DNA of 64,000 nt from Silicimonas sp. (GCA_022826205.1 JAJDVJ010000002.1:1-64000); one strand, 5' to 3'. Positions 6,697-15,260 are shown, numbered from the stretch's first letter. Notes: generated from the sequence alone by a model not told the origin. Numbers and translations are program-made.

Positions 6697-8815
6697 CTCC
6701 CTCTTCCTGATCCCCGAAAGCAAGATACCAGCTCAATCCGCAGGCCATCAGCAGCACGGCTGCAATGCCCATCAACATTAGCGCCTCCTCAGGTGTCGAC
6801 GCCAGCAGCAAGCCGCTCGCGACCAACGGGCCGACAAGCGAGCCCAAGCGCTCGATGAAACGAAAGACGCCAAGTACCGCGCCCGCGCTGGTGCTAGGGC
6901 CTCTCGTCTCGGACACATGCATGAGATAGCTGATCTGAGCCGGGATGGACAAGGTCTGGCCGACACCAAATAGCAACGTGGCGACCATGAGCACGATCAA
7001 TCCTCCGTGGCCGAGCGTGTGCAGTGTGTGAGGCAGGACGAGCCCTATCCCCGCGACACCGCAGCCGACAGCCACCCAAAGATGGAACTTTCGCCAGCGG
7101 TCGGCGAGCGGCGACACAATCGGTGCCAGCAGCAGGATGGCGATGCCATAGGCCATGAGCACCCGGGCGCTGTCCGCGACGCTGCCTCCGGACCCGATGA
7201 CGGCAAGCGGCATCAGGAGGAACAGGCCCCCGGTCAGGAGCGCCTTGGCGGGAATCGCGAAACAGATCATGGCGACCATGAATCTCGGGTTCAACAGGAC
7301 TGTCCGGAAAGCGTCCCACTGCACGCCGGACAACTGTCGCGCGACTTGGGTTCCGGCCTTTCCCTCGGCAACGTCCTCCGGCGTGGCCGTCGCATCCGTC
7401 AGGTCCGGCACCAAACGCGAGATGACGAGCATGCAAAGCAATGCCGAAATCGCTGCGACGGCGGTGGCCGCCACCAGTGCGGAGGCCAGGCCAAGCCTGT
7501 CCGCCAGCACGCCACCTAAGGCCGGGCCGCAGATTTCGGCGGAAACGACCACGGCAAAGAACACTGAAAACCCGGAGCTTCGGCGATCACGCTTTGCATG
7601 CTGGCTGATGTAGATCTGTGCCGCCGCATAGACCAGCCCGTAGCCGAATCCCGTAATCGATCTCGAAAGCAGGATGCTGGCAAAGCCTTGTGCGGCGAGA
7701 TGGCCCGCTATGCCAGCGGCACTAAGGACGGCGCCCCAGAAGAATATGCGCCGGGCACCGAAACGTTCCGCAAGAACCGAGCCGACAAGCACCGAGATCA
7801 GAGACGCCGCCATGAAACCGGCCATTATCTGGCCGATCCGCAAACCCGGGTCGCTGTCGGGCGGCGCAAACTGACCGAGAAACTGCGGCAGGATCGGTCG
7901 CAGGATGGCCTCCGAGAGGAAGAACATGAACAGGGGCAGGCGAATGTAAGAGACAGCCGGAGACCGAATCGGTCTGGGGCCTTCGGCACCTGGCAGAAGC
8001 AGCCCAATCTCGCCCGCGCGGGTCTTGGCGACGTCAACGCCCCGCCAGATCACTTCGTTGATCCGACGAACCAGCTTCTGCATGCCGCCGCCCCACAGGG
8101 ACGCAGGCACGAAACGCAGATCCTTGACCAGCAGCCTGGCCGTGAGGAATTCGATCATCCAGAGAGGGCGGATGATCACGGCGGCGTAAATCAGGATCAG
8201 GAACTCAATGGCCACAAGGGCGACCGCAATCACGACAGTGACGATGTCAAACCAGATGTCACGCGTCAGTGCATCGATCACTTCGATATTGACACCTGCA
8301 TGCAGGAAGCCATCGGGACTGTCGGGGTCTCTCCCGAGCGGCAGGCTGGACAACAGCAGATTGCCCACCCGGCGACCGGACATCTCGATGGGAGAAAAGA
8401 GCGGCCTGCCCGTGACCCTCTCCCATGTGCCAAATAGCCGTTCGGCCATCGCCATCGGAGCCGGATCGGTCAGCTTGGAAAGTGTATCGGCAACGCTGTC
8501 CGGATCATTTGCGGAAAGGTAGAGAATCTCCCCGTCCGGATCCGTCAACGCCAGAAACTCCATGCCTGCCGAAAAGGACCGGGTTGCGTCAAGCGTCTCT
8601 TCGACTCCACGCAGAGAATCCACGCCGCCGGAGAACGCAATTGCGAGATTGAGCCGGCGCTGGAGACTCAGACCAGAATTGATCGTCTGGTTCTCCACTT
8701 CCGGCAGGAGGCGGGCCTCGAATGTACGAACCGACAGTATCCCGAACAGCAGGAACGGAATCAGCGTAAGCAAAACCAGGGCCAGCATGAAGAAAGCGAG
8801 AAAACGGGACTTCAT
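6665..8815 (-). CDS. fusion of membrane sensor domain and MFS transporter
   Basis: This is a 716-residue protein in two parts. Residues 1-216 form a sensor module: TM about 6-28, an extracytoplasmic domain of about 160 residues containing ALTDPDGEILYL, and TM about 190-216. A linker of about 70 residues follows, then a complete major facilitator domain (about 289-716) with the family loop VLAERFGARRIFFWG between TM2 and TM3. Ordinary MFS proteins are about 400 residues, so the N-terminal 290 are extra. The ATG at 8815 sits 1 bp after the stop of the preceding sensor gene, so I reject a longer start. The transported substrate is not evident. The architecture suggests a transporter that senses, or is gated by, an external ligand. 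Confidence 0.78.
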   Translation of the reverse strand: MKSRFLAFFMLALVLLTLIPFLLFGILSVRTFEARLLPEVENQTINSGLSLQRRLNLAIAFSGGVDSLRGVEETLDATRSFSAGMEFLALTDPDGEILYLSANDPDSVADTLSKLTDPAPMAMAERLFGTWERVTGRPLFSPIEMSGRRVGNLLLSSLPLGRDPDSPDGFLHAGVNIEVIDALTRDIWFDIVTVVIAVALVAIEFLILIYAAVIIRPLWMIEFLTARLLVKDLRFVPASLWGGGMQKLVRRINEVIWRGVDVAKTRAGEIGLLLPGAEGPRPIRSPAVSYIRLPLFMFFLSEAILRPILPQFLGQFAPPDSDPGLRIGQIMAGFMAASLISVLVGSVLAERFGARRIFFWGAVLSAAGIAGHLAAQGFASILLSRSITGFGYGLVYAAAQIYISQHAKRDRRSSGFSVFFAVVVSAEICGPALGGVLADRLGLASALVAATAVAAISALLCMLVISRLVPDLTDATATPEDVAEGKAGTQVARQLSGVQWDAFRTVLLNPRFMVAMICFAIPAKALLTGGLFLLMPLAVIGSGGSVADSARVLMAYGIAILLLAPIVSPLADRWRKFHLWVAVGCGVAGIGLVLPHTLHTLGHGGLIVLMVATLLFGVGQTLSIPAQISYLMHVSETRGPSTSAGAVLGVFRFIERLGSLVGPLVASGLLLASTPEEALMLMGIAAVLLMACGLSWYLAFGDQEEGDAIRALLFET

Positions 8816-8816
8816 G

Positions 8817-9560
8817 TCAACCAGCCTTCCCCGCCTTGGCCATCTCCTGCCCGATCTTCCATACCGCATGCACAAGCGGGTCGGGAGACGCGGGCTCGGG
8901 GGATTCGGGTTCGCTCGCCTGATGCAAGGTTTCGCTTCGCTTCGCGATCTGCCCCTCGATCCGACCCAGGACCGCCACGGTTCCGAGAATCAGGAGCGGA
9001 ATAACCGGCAGCAAAGAGCCGAGCAGCGCATTGAAGAGATGTGACGATGTCTCGTCCAGGTCTCCCATGACATCGCCACCGTCATGGGACAGCATAAGCA
9101 TCCCTACCGGCCGGCCGTTTTGCAGGATTGCCATTCGGGCCGAGAATTCCTCCCTGGAATCGAAAGTGTGCAGGACGTTACCCGGTGTAGGAATTTCAAA
9201 CTCCGCAACACCTTCTTCGAACGCGGCGCTTTCCTGTCCCTCAACGGATGGCCTGGTCGTGTAAAGCAGCACGCCATCGCCGTCCGTCACGAAAAGGTCG
9301 AAAGCGCCTTCGAACTGGCTTACGGAGCGCTGGATCAACTGTTCGGTCGATCTGGTCGTGCCTAGGGTCAACCCCTCTTCGAGGCTGTTGCCGATGGCCA
9401 GAACCAGGTCGCGCAGCACGGCGTCGTAGCGGGCCGCAACATTCGATGTGAGCAGTCGCTCGAATTTCAGGTAGTTCAGGACACCCGCAACCGACAGCCC
9501 GACGACCGGCAACAGGCAAAGAACGAAGATGAACTGGATCGTCAGCCTACCGGGTCGCAT
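8817..9560 (-). CDS. bitopic membrane sensor protein
   Basis: The 247-residue protein has TM about 6-28, an extracytoplasmic domain of about 150 residues (with LFVTDGDGVLLYTTRP, a PAS/Cache-like strand-turn-strand), TM about 182-202, and a short acidic/proline-rich cytoplasmic tail without a known output domain. It resembles in layout the N-terminal sensor halves of the MFS fusion and the phosphatase in this operon. It lies 27 bp downstream of the kinase gene and 1 bp before the MFS fusion. I do not recognise a named family. It most likely relays a ligand signal by contact with the membrane partners. Confidence 0.65.
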   Translation of the reverse strand: MRPGRLTIQFIFVLCLLPVVGLSVAGVLNYLKFERLLTSNVAARYDAVLRDLVLAIGNSLEEGLTLGTTRSTEQLIQRSVSQFEGAFDLFVTDGDGVLLYTTRPSVEGQESAAFEEGVAEFEIPTPGNVLHTFDSREEFSARMAILQNGRPVGMLMLSHDGGDVMGDLDETSSHLFNALLGSLLPVIPLLILGTVAVLGRIEGQIAKRSETLHQASEPESPEPASPDPLVHAVWKIGQEMAKAGKAG

Positions 9561-9587
9561 CTCTTGACCGCCTTGACTTGCCGAACT

Positions 9588-10079
9588 TCATGGCGACGAC
9601 TCCTGCAGGCCGGCCGCTGCGGACCCTTCCACGTCCACTTCCGCGCCGTCGCCGGGAGGCGGACCGCGGCCAAAGACTGTGGTGATCCGATTGCGCTTGT
9701 CGTAGTCGTAGCTCACGTGGTCGGCCATGTTCCGAACCAGCATGATTCCAAGCCCGCCGATCGGCCTGTCCTCCACCCCGGACTGCGTATCCGGTGCAGG
9801 ACCGTCCTGAAGGACATTGAACGGCGGCGCGTCATCCTCAATGACAAGCGCCGCACCTTCGGGCAACGGATGCAAGGCAAGCCAGATCGGGCCGTCCTTG
9901 CGGTCACCTCCGTAGCCATGCATGACGGCGTTCATGAACAGTTCCTCGATGACAAGATGCATCTTGTGCCTGTACTCGACCGCCGGGAAATGAGATTCGC
10001 AGAATGAATCTATCCAAGCCTCGATCTTGGAGAGGTTTGCGACCTGACTGTCTATCTCAAGGCGCTCCACCTTGGGCAT
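9588..10079 (-). CDS. anti-sigma-type serine kinase (RsbW/SpoIIAB-like HATPase)
   Basis: The 163-residue soluble protein has GHKL ATPase boxes. The N box is EELFMNAVMHGYG, the G1 box is IEDDAPPFN, and the G2 region is GGLGIMLVRNMAD. It matches the stand-alone HATPase_c_2 kinases that phosphorylate STAS antagonists and bind their target when the antagonist is phosphorylated. The start at 10079 lies 1 bp after the STAS stop; the longer upstream frame merely reads through the STAS gene. With the STAS protein and the SpoIIE-type phosphatase it completes a partner-switching trio. Its target is unknown, as no sigma factor is encoded nearby. Confidence 0.85.
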   Translation of the reverse strand: MPKVERLEIDSQVANLSKIEAWIDSFCESHFPAVEYRHKMHLVIEELFMNAVMHGYGGDRKDGPIWLALHPLPEGAALVIEDDAPPFNVLQDGPAPDTQSGVEDRPIGGLGIMLVRNMADHVSYDYDKRNRITTVFGRGPPPGDGAEVDVEGSAAAGLQESSP

Positions 10080-10080
10080 T

Positions 10081-10434
10081 TCAGGCCTGTCCTGAATTGG
10101 CGGTCGCTTCTGCCAGTGCCTCTTCGCGCTTTTCGTATACCTTGAAAATCCTGTCAAATCCGGAAATGTGGAACACTTCGGCGACGGGTCCGTTGAGCCC
10201 GCAAATCGAGAACTCCACCGCCTGCTTGGAGAGTCGCTTGGCAACGACGAGAATCGCCCGGAGTCCGGCACTGCTGACATATGAGACGCCGTTGAGGTCA
10301 CAGACCACAACCTTGTCCGTGTCCTCGATTTCGGCCATCATCGAATTCTCCAGATCCCCGGCCGTGGCACCATCAATGCGTCCTTCGACTTCGACGACCA
10401 CAGCGTGTCCGTCCCTCGAGGCCCTGCAATCCAT
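10081..10434 (-). CDS. STAS-domain anti-anti-sigma-like protein
   Basis: The 117-residue single STAS domain carries the phosphorylation loop GVSYVSSAGLRAIL, with S55 aligning to the phosphoacceptor Ser of SpoIIAA/RsbV. AAGGAG lies six bases before the ATG at 10434, which decides the start over longer in-frame ATGs. It is the first gene of a seven-gene minus-strand operon, followed with 1-bp spacing by its probable kinase. Known family mechanism: unphosphorylated STAS binds the kinase and frees the kinase's target, while the phosphatase regenerates it. In this operon the phosphatase is membrane-bound and sensor-linked. Confidence 0.88.
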   Translation of the reverse strand: MDCRASRDGHAVVVEVEGRIDGATAGDLENSMMAEIEDTDKVVVCDLNGVSYVSSAGLRAILVVAKRLSKQAVEFSICGLNGPVAEVFHISGFDRIFKVYEKREEALAEATANSGQA

Positions 10435-10647
10435 CTCAATCTCCTTACCCAAGACCTGCGCGGCCATGGACTTGCCACGAAAGTGACAAACAGGATTTTC
10501 CGCGCACAATTTCCGTCAATTGTCTGCCGACGATGCATCGCGGTGTCAAGGGCACAATCGGCATTGTCATGTTAGGTTCAGCGTTGATTTTCGGGCTCCG
10601 TCGTGACATGCCAAAGTGCGTTCACGAAAGACAGGGACACGATCATC

Positions 10648-12021
10648 ATGCAAAAGCTGTTTGAAATTCTGGGCCTCGCAGCGATTCTGGGTCTTCTGCC
10701 GGCCTCAGCCATGGCGCAGGCGCCGGTCGGCGCGGAAACCGGATTCGTGCTCAACACGTTTGCGTTTCTCATCTGGGGCGCACTGGTCATGTGGATGTGC
10801 GCCGGCTTCACGATGCTGGAAGCCGGATCGGTTCGCACGAAGAACGCCTCCGTCATCTGCATGAAGAACATCGGGCTCTACTCGATTGCCGGGTTGGCCT
10901 ACTACGTCATCGGCTACAACATCATGTATGTCGGCGTCGACGGCGGATTCTTCGGGTCCCTCTCGCTGTTCCGCGGCAACTCGGCTGACGAGATCGCGCT
11001 CATGAATGCCGCTCCGGACGCGATCGACCAGGCCCGCGAGACATTGCTGGCGGGTTCCTCCGGACATGCCACGATGTCGGACTGGTTCTTCCAGATGGTG
11101 TTTGTCGCGACGACGGCGTCCATCATCTCCGGCACCCTTGCCGAGCGCGTGCGGCTGTGGTCGTTCTTCCTGTTCGTGGCGATACTGACCGCGTTCATCT
11201 ATCCGATCGTGGGTGCATGGACCTGGGGCAGCGGCTGGCTGGCCGAAATGGGCTTCCAGGACTTTGCGGGGTCCACGATCGTGCACTCGACCGGGGGCTG
11301 GGCCGCGCTTTCCGGCGCAATGCTGCTCGGCGCGCGACGCGGACGGTTCCGCAAGGATGGCACCGTGCGGCAAATGCCGCCTTCAAACGTCCCCATCGTC
11401 ACGCTGGGCGTGTTCATCCTCTGGCTGGGGTGGTTCGGCTTCAACGGCGGTTCCCAGCTGGCCCTGAACTCGGCGACGGACGCGGTGGCCCTGAGCAACA
11501 TATTCGCCAACACCAACATCGCGGCCGGAGCGGGCGTCGTGGCGGCGCTGGTCCTGTCCAAGCCAATCCTGGGGCGCATGGACCTTCTTGCAACCCTGAA
11601 CGGAGCGATCGCCGGGCTCGTGGCGATCACCGCCGGGCCGGATCTCGTCGACCACCAATGGGCGATCCTGATTGGCGGCGTTGGCGGCGCCATTGCCGTT
11701 GCCGGACTCCGGCTGCTTGAGACGGTCCGGGTCGATGACGTCGTGGGCGCGATACCGGCCCACCTGTTTGCCGGCATCTGGGGAACGCTAGCCGTTTGCA
11801 TTGCCGCGGACGGAAACCTGTTCGTGCAGCTGACCGGCATCGTTGCGATAGGCATCTTTGTCTTCGGTGTCTCGACCGCGATCTGGATGCTGATCGACCG
11901 TCTCATCGGGCTGCGCGTTTCCCCAAGCGCGGAACAGCTGGGTCAGGATGTGGTGGAACTCGGCATCGAGGCCTATCCGGAATTCGTGGCCGTCCCGGAA
12001 GCGGACGACGACGACGATTGA
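10648..12021 (+). CDS. amt: ammonium transporter (Amt/MEP/Rh family)
   Basis: The 457-residue membrane protein starts with a signal-peptide-like segment (MQKLFEILGLAAILGLLPASAMAQ), which decides the start at 10648 over an upstream ATG. About 11 TM segments follow. Family signatures are FAGSTIVHSTGGWAAL with the pore His, and PAHLFAGIWGTLAV in the later His region. The C-terminal cytoplasmic tail has the usual ELGIEAYPEF and an acidic end. It imports ammonium across the inner membrane. No glnK/PII gene is adjacent, which is unusual for proteobacterial amt. It is divergent from the STAS operon and followed by a hairpin terminator. Confidence 0.93.
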   Translation: MQKLFEILGLAAILGLLPASAMAQAPVGAETGFVLNTFAFLIWGALVMWMCAGFTMLEAGSVRTKNASVICMKNIGLYSIAGLAYYVIGYNIMYVGVDGGFFGSLSLFRGNSADEIALMNAAPDAIDQARETLLAGSSGHATMSDWFFQMVFVATTASIISGTLAERVRLWSFFLFVAILTAFIYPIVGAWTWGSGWLAEMGFQDFAGSTIVHSTGGWAALSGAMLLGARRGRFRKDGTVRQMPPSNVPIVTLGVFILWLGWFGFNGGSQLALNSATDAVALSNIFANTNIAAGAGVVAALVLSKPILGRMDLLATLNGAIAGLVAITAGPDLVDHQWAILIGGVGGAIAVAGLRLLETVRVDDVVGAIPAHLFAGIWGTLAVCIAADGNLFVQLTGIVAIGIFVFGVSTAIWMLIDRLIGLRVSPSAEQLGQDVVELGIEAYPEFVAVPEADDDDD

Positions 12022-12027
12022 CGTTTC

Positions 12028-12049
12028 GCCGACCCCTGCGGGGGCCGGC
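12028..12049 (+). terminator. hairpin downstream of amt
   Basis: GCCGACCCC and GGGGCCGGC pair over nine positions with one A-C mismatch around the loop TGCG. It begins 6 bp after the amt stop. There is no clear T-run, so it is a likely but imperfect intrinsic terminator. Confidence 0.5.
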
Positions 12050-12064
12050 GTTGCATCGCAAGTC

Positions 12065-12120
12065 GTGCCCGAACAAGGTCATCCGAGGAGTGCCTGTTTC
12101 AGTCGGGGGCATTCGGGCAC
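12065..12120. repeat. 9-bp inverted repeat between amt and the HNH gene
   Basis: GTGCCCGAA (12065-12073) is perfectly repeated in inverted orientation as TTCGGGCAC (12112-12120) with 38 bases between. It could be an extended hairpin in the leader of the HNH gene or a trace of an insertion. There is no direct evidence for either. Confidence 0.3.
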
Positions 12121-12194
12121 AAGCCTGTCTGCCCGACCGGCGATGAACCGGTGCATCTGTCAGGCCCAAGGCACGGAGTCCGGGGCGTGAACGC

Positions 12195-13109
12195 ATGACC
12201 GATCTGAAGTTGCTTCTGGACAGGTTCGACAAGATCCAGTTGGGCAAATCAGGCGCGGCCAGGAAACAGCCAGCGGCGCACAAGCCCTTGCTCGTCCTTC
12301 TGGCCCTTGGCGAACTGAGCAGAGGCAACGATGCAGTCGCGTTTCGTGACCTGGATGTCAGGTTGAAGGCACTCTTGAAGGCGTATGGTCCATGGACGCC
12401 AATTCCCAGGCCGGAATATCCGTTTTGGAGGCTGCAGAATGACGGGCTGTGGAAGGTCATGGCGGATGGACCACCGATCCTGCCCAATGACCAGGGCGAT
12501 GCGCGCAGGCGCGACTTGCTCGGGAAGCACGCGCGAGGCGGGTTTGAGGACGACATCCTGCACGTCCTGAAGGCGGATCCAAGAAACGTGGAAGTCGTGG
12601 CGAGGCGTCTTCTGGACATGCACTTTCCCGAGACCCTGCATCAGGGAATCCTTGATGACGTCGGTCTCAGCCTTGATGCAGGATCGGCTCCATCCGAGAG
12701 AAGGAAGCGGGATCCCGAGTTCCGCCAAAAGGTCCTGATGGCCTTCGAGAAAAAGTGCTGCGTCTGCGGCTACGACCTGCGGCTCGGGGATCGGCTGGCC
12801 GGGCTTGAGGCCGCGCATATCAAGTGGCACACGTACGGCGGACCCGACGACGTGCCGAACGGCCTTTCGCTTTGCGTGCTTCATCACAAGGCATTCGATC
12901 TTGGCGCGTTCACCGTTCAGGACGACGGGCGCACCATCGCCTGCAGCCAGCACCTGTCGGGTTCAACCAATGTCGACTGGCTGATCGGGTTTCACGGCAA
13001 GAGCCTGAGGAAACCCCAGAGTTCGGAATATCTCCCAAGTCAGAGCTATCTGGATTGGCACCGCGACACGATTTTCCGAACTCCCGAGCGCCAGTTGCAG
13101 TGCGCCTGA
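12195..13109 (+). CDS. predicted phosphorothioate-DNA-dependent HNH restriction endonuclease (ScoMcrA/SprMcrA-like)
   Basis: This is a 304-residue protein. The N-terminal half carries HKPLLVLLALG and YPFWRLQNDGLWKV, which I associate with the sulfur-binding domain family that recognises phosphorothioated DNA. The C-terminal HNH domain (about 185-245) has CCVCGYD zinc cysteines, EAAHIK (H208), an NGLSLC segment and LHHKAFD (H230/H231), a complete catalytic set. Known members cut DNA carrying Dnd-type sulfur modification, acting as type IV-like defence. No dnd modification genes are present, consistent with a modification-dependent enzyme that must live in an unmodified host. It stands alone between amt and housekeeping genes. 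The HNH call is firm; target specificity is inferred from the N-terminal motif. Confidence 0.75.
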   Translation: MTDLKLLLDRFDKIQLGKSGAARKQPAAHKPLLVLLALGELSRGNDAVAFRDLDVRLKALLKAYGPWTPIPRPEYPFWRLQNDGLWKVMADGPPILPNDQGDARRRDLLGKHARGGFEDDILHVLKADPRNVEVVARRLLDMHFPETLHQGILDDVGLSLDAGSAPSERRKRDPEFRQKVLMAFEKKCCVCGYDLRLGDRLAGLEAAHIKWHTYGGPDDVPNGLSLCVLHHKAFDLGAFTVQDDGRTIACSQHLSGSTNVDWLIGFHGKSLRKPQSSEYLPSQSYLDWHRDTIFRTPERQLQCA

Positions 13110-13162
13110 ACAACACTGCTCACTTGGAGGCCAGACCCGACCGCTGCGGCGCGGTGCCAAGA

Positions 13163-13951
13163 TCACGTCAGGGGAACGTAAAGCGCACGTCTGTAGAGGT
13201 GCCAGGTTGCATGTCCGAGGACGGGCAACGCAATGAGAAGCCCCAAGAACATGGGCAACATCGCGACGAGCAGGCTGACGGCAATGATTGCGGCCCAAAT
13301 GCACATGACCAACCTGTTCCTGGCGACGGCCCTGACGCTAATCAGCATTGCCGTCACAAAGTCGATGTCCTTGTCCACCAGCAGTGGCAGCGACACGACC
13401 GTCAACGTGAACGTCAGGAATGCGACTGCGCCGCCAATGACACCTTGGAACATCAGCATCGAGAAGCCGGTTGGCGTCAGGTACACGTCCCACGAGGTCA
13501 GGACATTTGTCATGGCCGCACGACCGAGAAACAGCGCGAAACTCATATGGGCAAAAATGCTCCAGAACAGGAACACGAATGCGAGAATCGCTCCGACCCA
13601 GGGTAACTGCCGTCCCCGCTCCTTCCAGACCACTGTAAGTATTCCGGCCCATTCCAGTGGCTCATCTGCCTCGATCCGGCGACTTGTCTCATAAAGTCCG
13701 ACAGCGGCAAAGGGAGCAACCAGCGGAAAGCCGAGCGCGAAGGCGAGAGTCCAGAAAAAGGTGCCGGCTCCGAGCCAGACAAGCAGCCATCCCGAAACGA
13801 CATAGACGCCACTGAACAGGATTCCGTACAGTGGCGCTCTCCTGAAGTCGTGGATGCCGGCCCCGATCGAAACAAACAGTTCGGCCAGCGTGACGTCCGC
13901 GATTTCCGGAACCGGGCTGGCAGCCGACTCGCTCTGGACACCCTGACTCAT
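13163..13951 (-). CDS. DUF2189 integral membrane protein
   Basis: The 262-residue protein has about six TM segments and the family pattern LFVSIGAGIHDFRRAPLYGI near the N terminus, followed by VGLYETSRRIEADEPLEW. That pattern is typical of DUF2189 proteins of alphaproteobacteria. No catalytic residues are evident and the function is unknown. I chose the ATG at 13951 because upstream residues in the same frame are only antisense to prfB. It is divergent from prfB. A link to cytochrome oxidase or envelope function has been guessed for the family, but nothing here tests that. Confidence 0.75.
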   Translation of the reverse strand: MSQGVQSESAASPVPEIADVTLAELFVSIGAGIHDFRRAPLYGILFSGVYVVSGWLLVWLGAGTFFWTLAFALGFPLVAPFAAVGLYETSRRIEADEPLEWAGILTVVWKERGRQLPWVGAILAFVFLFWSIFAHMSFALFLGRAAMTNVLTSWDVYLTPTGFSMLMFQGVIGGAVAFLTFTLTVVSLPLLVDKDIDFVTAMLISVRAVARNRLVMCIWAAIIAVSLLVAMLPMFLGLLIALPVLGHATWHLYRRALYVPLT

Positions 13952-14096
13952 TGCCTCGCGCCTTATGGAGTTCCGGTCTTGCTCTTGCGGCAACAATTTG
14001 CCGTGTCCGTTTCGCGCCTGCAAGCGGTTGCCTTGAAGCCTGGAACGGGCGTTGTTATCACCCGTCCGCCAGCCAAGATTTGCATGGAGAGGTGTC

Positions 14097-15221
14097 ATGC
14101 GTGCCGAGGCGGAAAACACGGTCGCCGCCATCGAGAAATCGCTCGATCTGCTGGCCCAACGCATGGACTGGGATACGGCAGGACATCGCCTGGAAGAATT
14201 CAACGCGATGGCCGAAGACCCGAATCTCTGGAATGATCCGGGACGCGCCCAAACACTCATGCGCGAGCGGCAGATGCTCGTTGACGCGATGGAGCGCCTC
14301 ACGTCCATGCGGCAGGAACTCTCGGACAATGTCGAATTGATCGGGCTCGGAGAGCAGGAAGACGATTTTGAAGTTCTGGATGATGCAAAGGCGGCGCTGA
14401 TGTCTCTCGCCGAACGCGCCGCCCAGGCCGAAATCGAAGCACTCCTGGATGGCGAAGCCGATGGCAACGACACCTATCTCGAGATCAATGCGGGAGCAGG
14501 CGGAACGGAGAGCTGCGACTGGGTGAAAATGCTTGCGCGCATGTATGAACGCTGGGCCGAAGCCCATGGCTACGAAGTGCGGATCCAGTCCCTGCAACCG
14601 GGCGAAGAAGCTGGACTCAAGTCGGTATGCTTCAAGATTGCTGGCCAGAACGCATACGGGTGGCTGAAGACCGAAAGCGGCGTGCACCGACTGGTCCGCA
14701 TTTCCCCCTACGACAGCGCGGCGCGGCGGCACACCTCATTCTCGTCCGTCTGGGTCTACCCCGTCGTGGACGACAGTATCGAGGTCGAAGTGAATCCGGC
14801 GGATGTCCGCATCGACACCTTTCGCTCTTCCGGGGCTGGCGGGCAGCACGTCAACACCACGGATTCTGCCGTCAGGATGACACACTTGCCGACCGGCATC
14901 GTGGTCACGTCGTCCGAGAAGTCGCAGCACCAGAACCGCGAAATCGCCATGAAGACCCTGAAGTCCCGCCTGTACCAGCTGGAGCTCGAAAGGCGAAACG
15001 CGGAGATCACCGAGGCCCATGCAGGCAAGGGAGACGCCGGCTGGGGCAATCAGATCCGGTCATACGTCCTGCAGCCCTACCAGATGGTGAAGGATCTACG
15101 TACCGGGCATGAGACGTCAGACACGGCAGGTGTTCTTGACGGCGATCTTGATGCATTCATGGCTGCAACCCTGGCTCTCGGCGTTTCCGGAAAAAAGCGG
15201 GACGAAGCAAGGTCGGGTTAA
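14097..15221 (+). CDS. prfB: peptide chain release factor 2
   Basis: The 374-residue protein terminates translation at UGA/UAA. It carries the universal GGQ loop (SSGAGGQHVN) and the codon-recognition region RISPYDSAARRHTSF, where the Escherichia coli SPF tripeptide is SPY. From memory, that is common in alphaproteobacteria. The chosen ATG (MRAEAENTVAAIEKSLDLL) matches the usual start of this family; an upstream in-frame ATG at 14052 is not supported. The reading frame is continuous, so there is no sign of the autoregulatory +1 frameshift site known from other bacteria. It converges on mrcA. Confidence 0.95.
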   Translation: MRAEAENTVAAIEKSLDLLAQRMDWDTAGHRLEEFNAMAEDPNLWNDPGRAQTLMRERQMLVDAMERLTSMRQELSDNVELIGLGEQEDDFEVLDDAKAALMSLAERAAQAEIEALLDGEADGNDTYLEINAGAGGTESCDWVKMLARMYERWAEAHGYEVRIQSLQPGEEAGLKSVCFKIAGQNAYGWLKTESGVHRLVRISPYDSAARRHTSFSSVWVYPVVDDSIEVEVNPADVRIDTFRSSGAGGQHVNTTDSAVRMTHLPTGIVVTSSEKSQHQNREIAMKTLKSRLYQLELERRNAEITEAHAGKGDAGWGNQIRSYVLQPYQMVKDLRTGHETSDTAGVLDGDLDAFMAATLALGVSGKKRDEARSG

Positions 15222-15260
15222 CGCAATTTCCGGACTGGACGAGATTGCCTGCAATTGCGT
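15221..15260. terminator. inverted repeat between convergent prfB and mrcA
   Basis: ACGCAATT (15221-15228) and AATTGCGT (15253-15260) form an 8-bp perfect inverted repeat with a 24-base loop in the 75-bp convergent gap. It may act as a weak bidirectional terminator. No T-run follows. Confidence 0.25.

Noticed and set aside
15221..15260. Programmed frameshift or structured element of prfB
   Set aside because: The prfB frame is continuous; the repeat is after the stop and fits a weak terminator better.
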